Of a stretch of 64,000 bases of DNA, positions 1 to 12,215 are shown one piece after another. The DNA lies in the NCBI GenBank assembly GCA_039602395.1, contig JBCNJP010000017.1, positions 95,456,713 through 95,520,712 on the forward strand. The letters run 5' to 3'. How positions within the stretch are numbered: position 1 is the first letter of the stretch; every line of letters begins with the position of its first letter. The notes under the pieces are model-generated. The model was not told the origin of the DNA, searched no databases, and saw only the letters and a list, made by a program, of their open reading frames with translations. A program made the translations under genes and the position numbers. The DNA comes from Deinandra increscens subsp. villosa (lineage: Eukaryota > Streptophyta > Magnoliopsida > Asterales > Asteraceae).

Positions 1-1433
1 CTTTTACTATTCTTCATAGTACAAATGATATTATTACATACAATATATTTTATTTACCTATATAACAAATTTAAACTTAATAGTGAATAGTAAATTGGAA
101 AATTTACAACCATCACAACATAATCTACAACTCCTTTATCTTTTCCTTATACACCCATACCCTGGCTTCCTCCATCTATACTTCCTCTCTCAGATCTGAT
201 ATCTGCCTCTCTCTTTCTGAATCCAAGACAAACATGATGAATATATGCTACATCTACGTTGTTGAGAGACGGAGGGAGAGTAGTTAGCAGGGATCGAGAG
301 CTACTTATTCCCGTCGCCAGCTAACGGGGGTCAAAACCATCACCGGCTTATGGATTTGAGTTTAACGGCGGGGCGATGTATGCCGGGTCTCTTCTTACAT
401 AGTTTTCAAGCATTCTGGTATGTTCTTCTTTGATTTTTTTTGTGATTCATTATTCGGTTTACACTAATTCGTTGTTCCTTTGTTCCATTCTTCTTCGGTT
501 TTCCCAGCCCTTTTCCCTAAATCCTCATATTTTTGCTTCATCTTTAGTGAAACATGGATCCTGAGATGCAGTTTAAACAGGTCGATGCGACGGAAGCAAT
601 AGGCGTATTGAACCATTGAGGTAGGTTATTGTGGGTTTGTTCTCAGGTAGTAAATTACGCTGGTTGCTTTTGCTTTTATATAGGTTTTTTGAACCATTCA
701 CCATTGTTAAATTTTTTTAATTATTAGAGCACAGTTGAAGGTGGTGCAGAAGAAGAAGATCCAAAGTTTGAAAGAGGATGACCGTTAATGCATTTGTGTT
801 GAAGTTTTCAGAGGTAATCGGTAGTCTTCTGTATCGTGTGAAGATTTTTGTTCTAACTCTTGATTTAATAAAGATATCACAAACATCAAAAGGAAACCCC
901 ATATCAGTAACTCATTTTAGAAAAACGGTTAAAGTTCAAGACCTGAGAGATTAAAGGGAGGACTAACTCATTTATCCCATTTGAGGATCATTAAGTTACC
1001 TTTATTTCCTGTAATATTTGAAGTCATATTGTACCAATTATATAGGCTAAATTTTGTGTTTACATGCATCACCAACTCATTTAGCATTTTTTCCCTAAGT
1101 TCTTAGTCAAATAATGGCCATTAGGCTATTTATGAAAATAGTCTACTATCGTTGTTCCATTTTTTCATCTATTGATATTGAGTCTCTTTATTATTGTTAA
1201 GCTTTAGATATTAATTTCCTATGTTGTGAGTCTTTATAAAACTGGTATCTCCTTTTAAAAATACTACAATAGAAAACATGTGATTTCAAGTAAACTTATA
1301 TTATCATGATATAGATTACTCATTTATGCTTTTTAGAATTATCTTTTCGCATAATAATCAATGGACTTTCCTGCAGGTATAAATTTTAGTAGGACCCGTT
1401 TGAAAATTATAATGGTCCTTTGATTACTTATTA
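1..1433 (+). other. Unassigned flank with exon-like pieces
   Basis: No protein was recognised here. A CT-rich leader-like stretch (about 150-417) ends at a good splice donor (CTG/GTATGT at 418). A second exon-like segment, 548-620, lies between an acceptor (ATCTTTAG) and a donor (GTAGGT). It holds a 21-codon frame, ATG 554 to TGA 617-619, starting MDPEMQF. This could be the 5' end of a non-coding or captured transcript cut by element E1 at 1434. The matching downstream flank resumes at 20272. The splice reading is inference; the rest is AT-rich without visible structure. Confidence 0.3.
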
Positions 1434-2386
1434 TGTAACATCCCGAATTTTGAGAAATATGTGATTAATACACATGATATATGTGTTAGATAGTTAACCG
1501 TGTTAAAACGCATATTGACCCATTACCGGGTAATAAATCGATAAAAGATAGTATTGCGTGAATGATATGTTAATTGATAACATGAGGAAAGGAAATGAAA
1601 TAATATGTGTTTTATATCAAAGATAATTTATATGCATGTTATTTGAATGAAATACGTGCTTAAAAGTTAATACGATAGAAATAAATGATAACCGGGACAA
1701 AATGCCTTTACGTGATTATGTGATATTAAATACATGTGTAAAAGTATGTTGAATAGCATGGATGCATGTGAAATATTCATTTGATGAATATATATGTAGG
1801 AATACGTACTTAGATAGTTATACATGTGAAAATGCATAAGATAAAAGTTAAAGGGCTAAAAGTGTAATTTATTTAAAGTTACGAATACTTATGGATATTA
1901 TACGTATCTATAACTTATATAAGTACCCCGAGGCTATAATGTATTATAAAAATATCCTAAAGTGATTCGGTACATAAAATAATAAGTATTATAAAGTTGG
2001 AGGGGCCAAAGGTGTAAATAATGATAAATATATATAAATATATATATAAATATATACGTATGTATACGTATATCATCGAGAGTTCCCCGAGCCTTAGAAA
2101 CTTTATTAAACATGTTTTATAATAGTTCGGTACATAAAATAACAGTTCGGTAGAAGTTCAGGGGTTAGAATGTAAAATAAACCACAGGGACTAAAACTGT
2201 CATTCACCCAAAGATGGGCCACGTATCGCGAAGCCCCTAGGCACGCCCGGCGCGATAGGCGAGCCGTGCCAGTCGTGATTTTGGCCGTGGCTCGAACTTG
2301 CAGCCTACGTTTGGCCACCCTAACGTGTCATTTCGGCCGGATTACTCACCTACGAACGTGGAGGGACCTTGGGCGACCTCGACTAC

Positions 2387-2394
2387 TATAAAAT
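2387..2394 (+). promoter_or_regulatory. Putative LTR TATA box of E1
   Basis: TATAAAAT lies in a GC-richer stretch and is followed about 55 bp on by CCATAAACCCTAAACC, a telo-box-like motif common just downstream of plant start sites. The same arrangement is kept in the 3' LTR at 8779-8786. The promoter role is inference. Confidence 0.5.
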
Positions 2395-4396
2395 GGACCT
2401 CAGATCGGCCATAACGACTCGCCAATTCACGAGATTTATCTCCCATAAACCCTAAACCTCATCCGCTATCTTTCTCTGCAAAATTCGAGCAAACCAGGAG
2501 GAATTAGGAGGCCATCTTCTGCAGTTCTACATACTTTGGTATGATCTACAATAGCCCTCTATCAATTTTAAATAATATTGTTGTTATGATCGAGTTCTAG
2601 AAATGGGTTAAAGTTAGGGTTCTTGAGTTTAAATCATCAAATTCGATCAATCGGGCGGGAGTTAGGCTCTGAATTTTTGTAGGTACTCTTAAAATAATGT
2701 TATATAAGAAAGCCCTAAGTTAATTTCATGTTTGGGGAATGTTTGATATTTATTTAAAAATTATATGAAATTAGGGTTTTCAAAAAGGGGATTTTGCTAA
2801 ATTGACCAATCAGGACTATATTAGGGCTTGGTATTTTGAGAAATATTATAAAATGATATTATAAACAAAAGCCCTAAGTTTATTTCACTTTATTAAGGGT
2901 TTTGATATTTATTAAATAAATAAATAAAATTAGGGTTTTCTAGACGTTATTATACCCAAATTGAGTAAACAGTTTTGAATTAAGCTTTGCTATTTTAAAG
3001 GATATTATAAAATGTTATAATGGATAATAATCTAAGACGGTTTTGAATAAAAATGAGTTTTGCTATAGAAACCAGAAAAATGGGAAATTAGGGTTTCTGA
3101 ATATAAATATTTAATATAAAATAATCCGAAGGGTATGGGGGCTCGATTTTTGGCATGGTAACATGTTTATATATATAATAAACATATATGGGTTTAAAAT
3201 GGATAAATAATAAAGTATTAAAAATACCGAGTTAATCGGATATTTAGAAGTTCGTGCGGACCGGAAGGGTAAGCGCCTGTACTCTGGGGTTTCTGGCAAA
3301 AGCGGGGGTGTCGCATAAATTCCAACTGGGACCTGGCATACCTCACTGGGCGATCCCGGGGTGAGCGTTTACTTATAGGAATGCGCGTCTTAATATTATC
3401 AGTTAAAAAGAGAAGGATAACTGCCTAAAGGGCATTTTGGTCATTTTGACCTTTAAAAAGAGGTAAACTTAATAATTGAATATTATTAAGATAATAAGAT
3501 ATTAAAAGAAACATAGGAAGTGTTTATTGTATAAATCCTTGCATTAACGCTATACGATATACAAATTAGGTTAAATCGGGAATCGTAGCGAAAGTTCTAT
3601 CCAAGTAACCGGTTAAAGAGATAAGGTGAGTTCTATGAGCCCACTCTTAAATGTTTTAAATATTTTAAATATTTCGGGCTGATATACATACAAATGTTAT
3701 AAAATGCATCTAAATGATTTATAACTGAAATGTTGCCTATCTGAATTATTGAAGTATTAAACTGTTGAATTACCTTTGAGTAGATATATATCAGATTGTT
3801 AAGGTGCTAATTGTTAATGGATATATTGAACTGTTAAATTGTTATTGAATTGATATATATATACATGGACTGTTATGGAAATGCATATACATGAAATATC
3901 TTGAATTGATAAACTGTTAAAAAGGCTTTTTGGATAATATATATAGATAAATATATATTTGATATGTTATGAAAATGATATTAAATCATTTGTACGTGTT
4001 ATATGATATGTGCTATATTTGCTTCAAAATTAGATAGTTAAGTGATAAAGGAACTATTAGTAAACGTTATAGTGAATATGTATGATTATATGAGAACAGG
4101 TGATACATTCGCTTTATTATTATGTGGTGGATACGCCGCTGGTACTTCCTATATATAAGCATAATAATATTAGTTACCCGGTATGTCAGAAGTGTGGAGG
4201 ATACGCCATGTATGGATACACCAACGGTAAATTGGGGGATGTCCACTTGTTGCAGTATATGAAGACCTTATCACTGTTTACTAATAATCTTAAGTCACTT
4301 GGGTATTCAACTAAGGACGGGTAGTAGTACAAGGGAGTTAGGAGGTAGTATTGCTCAATGGGATTAGAGACCACTACAAATAGAAAGGAGGAAAAA

Positions 4397-4595
4397 GGCA
4401 ACTGTCCGTTACAGGGAATGCCCTAGAAGGGTAAACTTGGCAGTTAGCAAATAGGGGGAAACGGGGCAACTGTCCGTTACAGGGAATGCCCTAGAAGGGT
4501 AAACTCGGCAGTTAGCAAATAAGGGAAAGCGGGGCAACTGACCGTTATAGGGAATACCCTAGAGGGGTAAACTCGGCAGTCGGCAAAGATGGTTT
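4397..4595 (+). repeat. 68-bp tandem triplicate in E1 LTR
   Basis: Three copies begin GGCAACTG at 4397, 4465 and 4533, each with the core CCCTAGAAGGGTAAACT or a close variant. The third copy has diverged most. The 3' LTR carries the same array at 10811, 10879 and 10947, where E2 cuts the third copy. Confidence 0.85.
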
Positions 4596-5157
4596 TTCTG
4601 CTTATACAATTAGCAGGGTTTACACTGGTAATAAATGTTAGGATTGTTGGAAGGGATAGCGGGATAAATGGTTTTATAAGGGGTGTTTCCTGTTAAGGAA
4701 TATTACGTGTTGTATAATTGTGATATATATATATAATACTTGATAAATATCTGTGAAAAAGGGATCTTGCAGGTCCAAGGGTTTTAAACCTCACGCCGAG
4801 GTAAAGCTTTTAAAATATAGAACTCACCAGCATAAGCTGACCTTTTCCAAAAATGTATGTATGTCAGGTCAGGGTGAGGCTTCGACTAGTTATGAGAAGG
4901 CCCTGGTGATAAGGGATTAGACGGGCAAGCTATTGGAGCGAAGGAGGGTTTTGGCAAGCTGGCATAGTTATAGCAATAAAACGTAGTGACAAATAGTATC
5001 TCCTTATGTAATTTATCTCTTACTTTGTAGTACTTGAAAAATAAATAAAAGTTTAAAATTTCCACTGCTTAGTTATCTCTGTTATTACCTTGTGTTCATG
5101 AGTAAATCCGATGCGTGACCCCTTCTAGAGCCAAGTCTGGGAGTGGGCGTCACAAGT

Positions 5158-5170
5158 TGGTATCAGAGCC
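5158..5170 (+). other. Primer-binding site of E1
   Basis: TGGTATCAGAGCC starts three bases after the LTR end. It is the usual complement of the 3' end of plant initiator methionine tRNA and marks the start of minus-strand DNA synthesis. Confidence 0.85.
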
Positions 5171-5634
5171 TTGGTTTAAGAGATTTAGGTACTAATGCAG
5201 TATCTAGACTTAAACTAGGACTCTGGGAAAACAAAGTAGGATGAGATAAGGGATGTAGATGCCAGCTAGGATAGCTTGTGCCCATAGAAATGAGGTTGCA
5301 TTAGGGACATAATAGGTAGCACCTAGAGTATGTGAAGTGTGGAAGAAACCCGATTGCAATTAGCTACTGCAATTTGGTATTAGCCACATAAACATACCCT
5401 AAGTCCTAACTATTGTATTCCCGAGTGCAGAAGTTTTAAAGACCGGTTTTAACTTAGAATTACCGGTAAACAGATAAAGAGAAGAGTGGACACTTAGAAG
5501 GAGTGTGATGGAAATAACTGGGTTTTTGAACACGTCATAACTATATAATTGCTTTGGTACCGGTACTTATCTGGTTATCATGTATTCAAAAGTTCAAGGA
5601 CTTTACGTCACATAAATTCTGAAATGTCACTCAC

Positions 5635-6869
5635 TTGGAATGTAGGATGATGATGATAAGAGGCAGACGTGGTAGAGGTAGAGGTGCCGGCAGAGCAACC
5701 GGTGCTGGAAGGCGTGCGCGTGTGAATCCCGAACAAGAGAAGAACGCGGGAGCTAACGTCTTTATGAACGAGCAAAGGGCAGCTATGGCGGCAGAGATGA
5801 ATCAAATGTTCCAGGCGGCTTTACCTAATCTAATCGCTCAACTTCATAGAGCTGCTGGTGGAGGTGCAAATGGAGCTGGAGCCGGAGGAGCCGCTGATGA
5901 TACTGCTGGAGATGTGGGAAATGCCGATCGCGGATGTTCTTTCAAATCGTTTAGTGGATGTAGGCCTCCATCATTTGAAGGGCAGAGAGATGCAGGATCG
6001 ACTGTTCGTTGGATTCTAGAGATGGAAGCTGTGATAGGTATTAGTGAGTGTCGTCCAGATCAAGCGGTGAAGTATGCAGCCCATTCCTTCAAAGGAGAAG
6101 CATTATTCTAGTGGGACTCTATGTTACAATCCCGAGGCGAGCAAGCCGTTGTAACTATGAGATGGAATGATCTGAAGACATTAGTAATGACCAAGTTTTG
6201 CCCGAAACACTAGTTGGAGAAAATTGAGATTAACTTTCTAAAGTTCGAAGCGGGTACTATGACCTTCAAGAGTTCACAAGCAAGTTTGAGGAGATGGCGA
6301 GATTAGTACCAAGGTTGGTGACACCCGAAGAGGAAAAAGTGAAGAGATACGTTCAGGCCCTTCCTGCTGCTGTAAGGAAGATAGTCAGACCTCATGTTCC
6401 AAAAACATACCAAGAACCAATTGACATCAGTGCTATGGTCTATGAAGAAGAATATGGCGACAACGGAAGACCGGGAGAAGTTAAGAGGAAGATATCTGAG
6501 ACTGGAGAAAGTTCAAAGAAGAATGACCGAGATATTCACAAGAAGAGGAAAGATTCAAAAGACGACAAGCCTAAGTGTCGTAATTGTGACAAGTATCATC
6601 ATGGAGAGTGTTGGGTCAAACCAACGAGTTGCTATAGGTGTGGAAAGGAAGGACACTACTCTAACAATTGTCCCGAAGCTAAGAAATGCTACGAGTGCGG
6701 GGGGCATGTTAAAGAAAATTGCCCCAAGATAGTAAGAAACCCGATGCCCTTGAGATCAGTTCCAGCTTCAGGAGCCAAGAGTAAAGTTTACAACCTAACT
6801 GCTATCGAAGGACCTGATGTGACCTTAGGTACATTCTCGATAAATAGGTTGCTTGAATACGTGTTATGA
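5635..6869 (+). pseudogene. Decayed gag of E1
   Basis: This is the capsid/nucleocapsid protein of a Ty3/gypsy element. The N-terminal part (5635-6111) begins with a glycine/arginine-rich run, then an alanine-rich helix region and the start of the retrotransposon gag domain (SFKSFSGCRPPSFEG). It is broken by TAG at 6109, where tryptophan is expected, by a second in-frame TAG near 6211, and by a frameshift near 6250. The frame resumes at 6294-6869, ending with a lysine-rich stretch and three cysteine/histidine modules. These include a canonical CCHC knuckle (CYRCGKEGHYSNNC). The start codon is uncertain: several methionines lie at 5635-5655. The frame stops just where the protease would begin, after the linker GTFSIN. 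Confidence 0.85.
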
Positions 6870-7822
6870 CTTTAACGTTATTAATTCTATTGAATGGTTT
6901 TACGAATTGCTTGATAGGCCGTTAGTTAGAATCAAGAATCCTTTCGATCGTAACTGCCTTAGAAAATTGAACGTTATGTGTTAGAAAATTTTCTGAGGAA
7001 TTTTCTAGAGTGAGACGGCCTGAGATAACGAACGTTAAACGTTAGAAATCATCCGAGAACTTTGGAGCTTGCAACGGTAGTATTTACACTCAGGAAATGG
7101 GAGCATTAATCAGGATGTCCAACTAGTTTATTGAAAGTAAGTGATAAATAGTCATAAATTATACTAACCTTGTTGTGGTTAGAATAGTAATGTCACCCTA
7201 CACTAGACTAGGATTAGTACACCTCTGGCTGTATCAAAGGTGTGGTAGATACGCCGCTGGTGCATCTTATATATATACACCTGAGATACAACAAGAAGTG
7301 GACTAGAGTTAGTCTCGTGTAAGTAGATAGTACGGGCCACTGTGGAAAACAACTCAGTAGAATTTACGGATATAGATCACTTATTAGTAAGCAAATGAAG
7401 AACTGTTGAAATTAAAGAACAAAGAGCAAGCTATGTAAAGTGTAAATGAACGTCCGGCATAAGCAAAAGGTGAAACGGAGCAGTAGAAGTCTCGCAGAGA
7501 TGCGTTCTTCAAGAAGTTAGCTAAAATGTCATCTGAAGAATCGTTTCGGTTTTGAAGCAAACGAATAAGAACTAACATCTTTCGATAAGAGCGTGCTAGA
7601 TGTCGGGTTATCGTATATAGAAATACGTATTGCGGTCCTAAATCGCAATTAGAATCAAGGATTAGGAGCAAGATAGTTCCTATAGTAAAGTGTTATGAAT
7701 GCCTTGGTTAGATTCTTAAATCATCCTAGAAAACAAAGGGGTAAGTTAAGAATATCTCACTGATGAGATATTCTTAAACGGAGCAGGTTTCGGGACGAAA
7801 CCTTATTTAAGGGTGGTAGAGT
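6870..7822 (+). other. Non-coding 3' internal region and polypurine tract of E1
   Basis: Pol is absent. The stretch carries stop codons in all frames. A 40-bp patch near 7242 (GTAGATACGCCGCTGGTGC) resembles an LTR segment at about 4121. The end, AAGGGTGGTAGAG at 7809-7821 directly before the 3' LTR, is the expected polypurine tract. Confidence 0.7.
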
Positions 7823-10226
7823 TGTAACATCCCGAATTTTGAGAAATATGTGATTAATACACATGATATATGTGTTAGATAGTTAACTGTGTTAAAACGC
7901 ATATTGACCCATTACCAGGTAATAAATCGATAAAAGATAGTATTACGTGAATGATATATGTGTTACTTGATAACATGAGGAAAGGAAATGAAATAATATG
8001 TGTTTTATATCAAAGATAATTTATATGCATGTTATTTGAATGAAATACGTGCTTAAAAGTTAATACGATAGAAATAAATGATAACCGGGAGAACCTTTAC
8101 GTGATTATGTGATATTAAATACATGTGTAAAAGTATGTTGAATAGCATGGATGCATGTGAAATATTCATTTGATGAATATATATATGTAGGAATACGTAC
8201 TTAGATAGTTATACATGTGAAAATGCATAAGATAAAAGTTAAAAGGCTAAAAGTGTAATTTATTTAAAGTTACGAATACTTACGGATATCATACGTATCT
8301 ATAACTTTTATAAGTACACCGACGCTTATAATGTATTATAAAAATATCCTAAAGTGATTCGGTACATAAAATAATAAGTATTATAAAGTTAGAGGGGCCA
8401 AAGGTGTAAATAATGATAAATATATATAGATATATATAAAAATATATACGTATGTATACGTATATCATCGAGAGTGCCCCGACCCTTAGAAACTTTATTA
8501 AACATGTTTTATAATAGTTCGGTACATAAAATAACAGTTCGGTAGAAGTTCAGGGGTTAAAATGTAAAATAAACCACAGGGACTAAAACTGTCATTCACC
8601 CAAAGATGGGCCGCGTATCGCGAAGCCCCTAGGCACGCCCGGCGCGATACGCGAGCCGTGCCAGTCGTGATTTTGGCCGTGGCTCGAACTTGCAGCCTAC
8701 GTTTGGCCACCCTAACGTGTCATTTCGGCCGGATTACTCACCTACGAACGTGGAGGGACCTTGGGCGACCTCGACTACTATAAAATGGACCTCAGATCGG
8801 CCATAACAACTCGCCAATTCACGAGATTTATCTCCCATAAACCCTAAACCTCATCCGCGATCTTTCTCTGCAAAATTCGAGCAAACCAGGAGGAATTAGG
8901 AGGCCATCTTCTGCAGTTCTACATACTTTGGTATCATCTACAATAGCCCTGTATCAATTTTAAATAATATTGTTGTTATGATCGAGTTCTAGAAATGGGT
9001 TAAAGTTAAGGTTCTTGAGCTTAAATCATCAAATTCGATCAATCGGGAGGGAGTTAGGCTCTGAATTTTTGTAGGTACTCTTAAAATAATGTTATATAAG
9101 AAAGCCCTAAGTTAATTTCATGTTTGGGGAATGTTTGATATTTATTTAAAAATTATATGAAATTAGGGTTTTCAAAAAGGGGATTTTGCTAAATTGACCA
9201 ATCAGGACTATATTAGGGCTTGGTATTTTGAAGAAATATTATAAAATGATATTATAAACAAAAGCCCTAAGTTTATTTCACTTTATTAAGGGTTTTGATA
9301 TTTATTAAATAAATAAATAAAATTAGGGTTTTCTAGACGTTATTATACCCAAATCGAGTAAACAGTTTTGAATTAAGCTTTGCTATTTTAAAGGATATTA
9401 TAAAATGTTATAATGGATAATACTCTAAGACGGTTTTGAATAAAAATGAGTTTTGCTATAGAAACCAGAAAAATGGGAAATTAGGGTTTCTGAATATAAA
9501 TATTTAATATAAAATAATCCGAAGGGTATGGGGGCTCGATTTTTGGCATGGTAACATGTTTATATATATATAATAAACATATATGGGTTTAAAATGGATA
9601 AATAATAAAGTATTAAAAATACCGAGTTAATCGGATATTTAGAAGTTCGTGCGGACCGGAAGGGTAAGCGCCTGTACTCTGGGGTTTCTGGCAAAAGCGG
9701 GGGTGTCGCATAAATTCCAACTGGGACCTGGCATACCTCACTGGGCGATCCCGGGGTGAGCGTTTACTTATAGGAATGCGCGTCTTAATATTTCAGTTAA
9801 AAGAAAAGGATAACTGCCTAAAGGGCATTTTGACCTTTAAAAAGAGGTAAACTTAATAATTGAATATTATTAAGATAATAAGATATTAAAAGAAACATAG
9901 GAAGTGTTTATTGTATAAATCCTTGCATTAACGCTATACGATACACAAATTAGGTTAAATCGGGAATCGTAGCGAAAGTTCTATCCAAGTAACCGGTTAA
10001 AGAGATAAGGTGAGTTCTATGAGCCCACTCTTAAATGTTTTAAATATTTTTGGGCTGATATACATACAAATGTTATAAAATGCATCTAAATGATTTATAA
10101 CTGAAATGTTGCTTATCTGAATTATTGAAGTATTAAACTGTTGAATTACCTTTGAGTAGATGTATATCAGATTGCTAAGGTGCTAATTGTTAATGGATAT
10201 ATTGAACTGTTAAATTGTTATTGAAT

Positions 10227-10228
<2 letters not shown>

Positions 10229-10276
<48 letters not shown>
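10229..10276. repeat. (TA)24 microsatellite in E1 3' LTR
   Basis: A pure AT dinucleotide run of 48 bp. The matching position of the 5' LTR (about 3852-3863) has only about 12 bp, so the expansion followed insertion of E1. Confidence 0.95.
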
Positions 10277-10279
<3 letters not shown>

Positions 10280-10969
10280 TGGACTGCTATGGAAATGCAT
10301 ATACGTGAAATATCTTGAATTGATAAACTGTTAAAAAGGCTTTTTGGATAATATATATAGATAAATATATATATGATATGTTATGAAAATGATATTAAAT
10401 CATTTGTACGTGTTATATGATATGTGCTATATTTGCTTCAAAATTAGATAGTCAAGTGATAAAGGAACTATTAGTAAACAGTATAGTGAATATGTATGAT
10501 TATATGAGCACAGGTGATACATTCGCTTTATTATTATGTGGTGGATACGCCGCTGATACTTCCTATATATAAGCATAATAATATTAGTTACCCGGTATGT
10601 CAGAAGTGTGGAGGATACGCCCTGTATAAATACACCAGCGGTAAATTAGGGGATGTCCACTTGTTGCAGTATATGAAGACCTTATCACTGTTTACTAATA
10701 ATCTTAAGTCACTTGGGTGTTTAACTAAGGGCGGGTAGTAGTACAAGGGAGTTAGGAGGTAGTATTGCTCAATGGTATTAGATACCACTACAAATAGAAA
10801 GGAGGAAAAAGGCAACTGTCCGTTACAGGGAAAGCCCTAGAAGGGTAAACTCGGCAGTTAGCAAATAGGGAGAAACGGGGCAACTGTCCGTTACAGGGAA
10901 TGCCCTAGAAGGGTAAACTCAGCAGTTAGCAAATAAGGGAAAGCGGGGCAACTAACCGTTATAGGGAAT

Positions 10970-11446
10970 TGTTGAGGCTAGATTATGAGGCTTGTAATAT
11001 TAAATTGTTTGGGCTAGGCTTAGAGGGTTTCATTAGAATCATAGGCTAGTTTGGTTATTGTATTTAGGCTAGTTTATGGTTGGGCTTGGGTTTACTATTG
11101 GGTTTATGATCCACAAGGGGCCCAATAGTAAACCCAATGGGGGTCTATATATACCCCACTAAACCTCCTCATTTGGGGACGGGCTGGTTTACGATTCTAG
11201 GGGTTGAGTTTACGATTTCCAGAGAGAGTTGCTGATTACGATCGTAAACCCGAGAGAGGAGCTAGTTTACGATTACAAGATTTGTACCCGACAAGTTCAT
11301 CTTGTGTGCAATATCAGGTTTTTATTGTTTATATTCATCGTATTCTTAGTTTTCTTCTCATCTCCTTCTTGAATCACTAATCTAACCGGATTCCGCACGC
11401 TTAGATTAGTTAGATATCGTGAACGGTTGTTGATTCTGGACCAACA
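10970..11446 (+). repeat. 5' LTR of E2 (477 bp)
   Basis: Starts TGTTGAGGCTAG and ends GGACCAACA. It includes TATATATACCCC (about 11149), a likely TATA region, followed by several copies of the motif GTTTACGAT. It is nearly identical to 19184-19682. Confidence 0.93.
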
Positions 11447-11935
11447 ATTGGTATCAGAGCCAAGAAACAAGTATTTCGTGGTTCTCACAATATTGATTCA
11501 ATAGATCTAACGGTTTCTGTGAGTTTTTCTTGAGTTTTTCAGGTTTACGATCGAGTTTGCTGAGTTTTCTGGGCTGTTCATCGAGTTTACGATCAAGATT
11601 TGAAGATTTGAAGGTTTACGATCGAAATTCTGGGCTGTTTCTTGAGTTTACGATCAATTTCTGGGCGTTTTTGGTGTTTACGATTCAGTGTTCTTGGTGT
11701 TCTTCGTGTTTACGACCAATTCTGGGCTGATATTGACGTTTACGATCGCAAGATTTAAGTTTACGACTTCAAGACGCGTACTTTGGGAGTTTACGACTGG
11801 TCTCTATCGGAATCGGTGTTTACGACCGATCTTAATCGGAATCAGCATTTACGATCAGGAGTTTACGATCAGCTTGTGTGTTATAATTGTAAACGGGTGT
11901 TTACGATCGGAAACAGCGTTTACGATCGGAAACTA
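11190..11935 (+). repeat. Degenerate GTTTACGATC motif array
   Basis: About 18 copies of GTTTACGAT(C/T) or close variants are spread through the transcribed part of the LTR and the leader, spaced roughly 20-50 bp apart. Intervening bases differ, so this is not a simple tandem repeat. Small open frames across it (11530-11730, 11688-11936) are probably a by-product. Confidence 0.85.
11449..11461 (+). other. Primer-binding site of E2
   Basis: TGGTATCAGAGCC, a methionine-tRNA-type primer site, lies two bases after the 5' LTR. Confidence 0.85.
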
Positions 11936-12215
11936 GTTTGCGGCAAAAAGTCATTATTTCACACTTCCACGGAAACGGGCATAACTTTTGACTCGTTTGG
12001 AGTTAGAGGGTCAAATTTTAACACGACGTTCGTGACACCGAGCCCCGGAATTACCCCGGACTAACGTCCAGGGAAGCTCGTTTGGACCCCCAAATTCCAC
12101 TCCAAAGGCCTCCGTTTTTCAGTTTTAAGTTTTTGACACTATTCCTTGAATAGTAATTTTGCCGTTCTTGCCAAATTTTCAAAATTTTCAGAAGCTGCAT
12201 ATCTAAAGAAAGAAA
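11457..12215 (+). other. Untranslated leader of E2
   Basis: This is the stretch between the primer site and the gag start. Its first 480 bp are the GTTTACGAT array; the rest has no recognisable structure. The gag ATG at 12216 follows AGAAAGAAAATG, an A-rich context usual for plant starts. Confidence 0.6.

Larger units (their letters stand above)
1434..5154 (+). repeat. 5' LTR of E1 (3.7 kb)
   Basis: This long LTR starts TGTAACATCCCG and ends GGGCGTCACA. It matches 7823-10969 plus 19683-20266 at near identity by eye, with scattered substitutions and short indels. It contains a promoter-like TATA box at 2387, a telo-box-like AAACCCTAA near 2450, a 68-bp triplicate at 4397, and many ATTAGGGTTT motifs in the presumed transcribed part. 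The short open frames inside it (for example 4100-4324) are probably incidental. Confidence 0.93.

Noticed and set aside
2440..2960. Many CCCTAA/TTAGGG motifs suggesting interstitial telomere repeats
   Set aside because: They are isolated single motifs in AT-rich LTR DNA, not tandem arrays. The one near 2450 fits a plant telo-box.
4100..4324. 74-codon frame with a CxxC motif present in both E1 LTRs (also 10514-10738)
   Set aside because: The two LTRs are near-identical by descent, so sharing the frame is no evidence of coding. It lacks a homolog I recognise and both strands are open.
11530..12064. Open frames 11530-11730, 11688-11936 and 11783-12064
   Set aside because: Their proteins are translations of the GTTTACGAT motif array and lie upstream of the real gag start.
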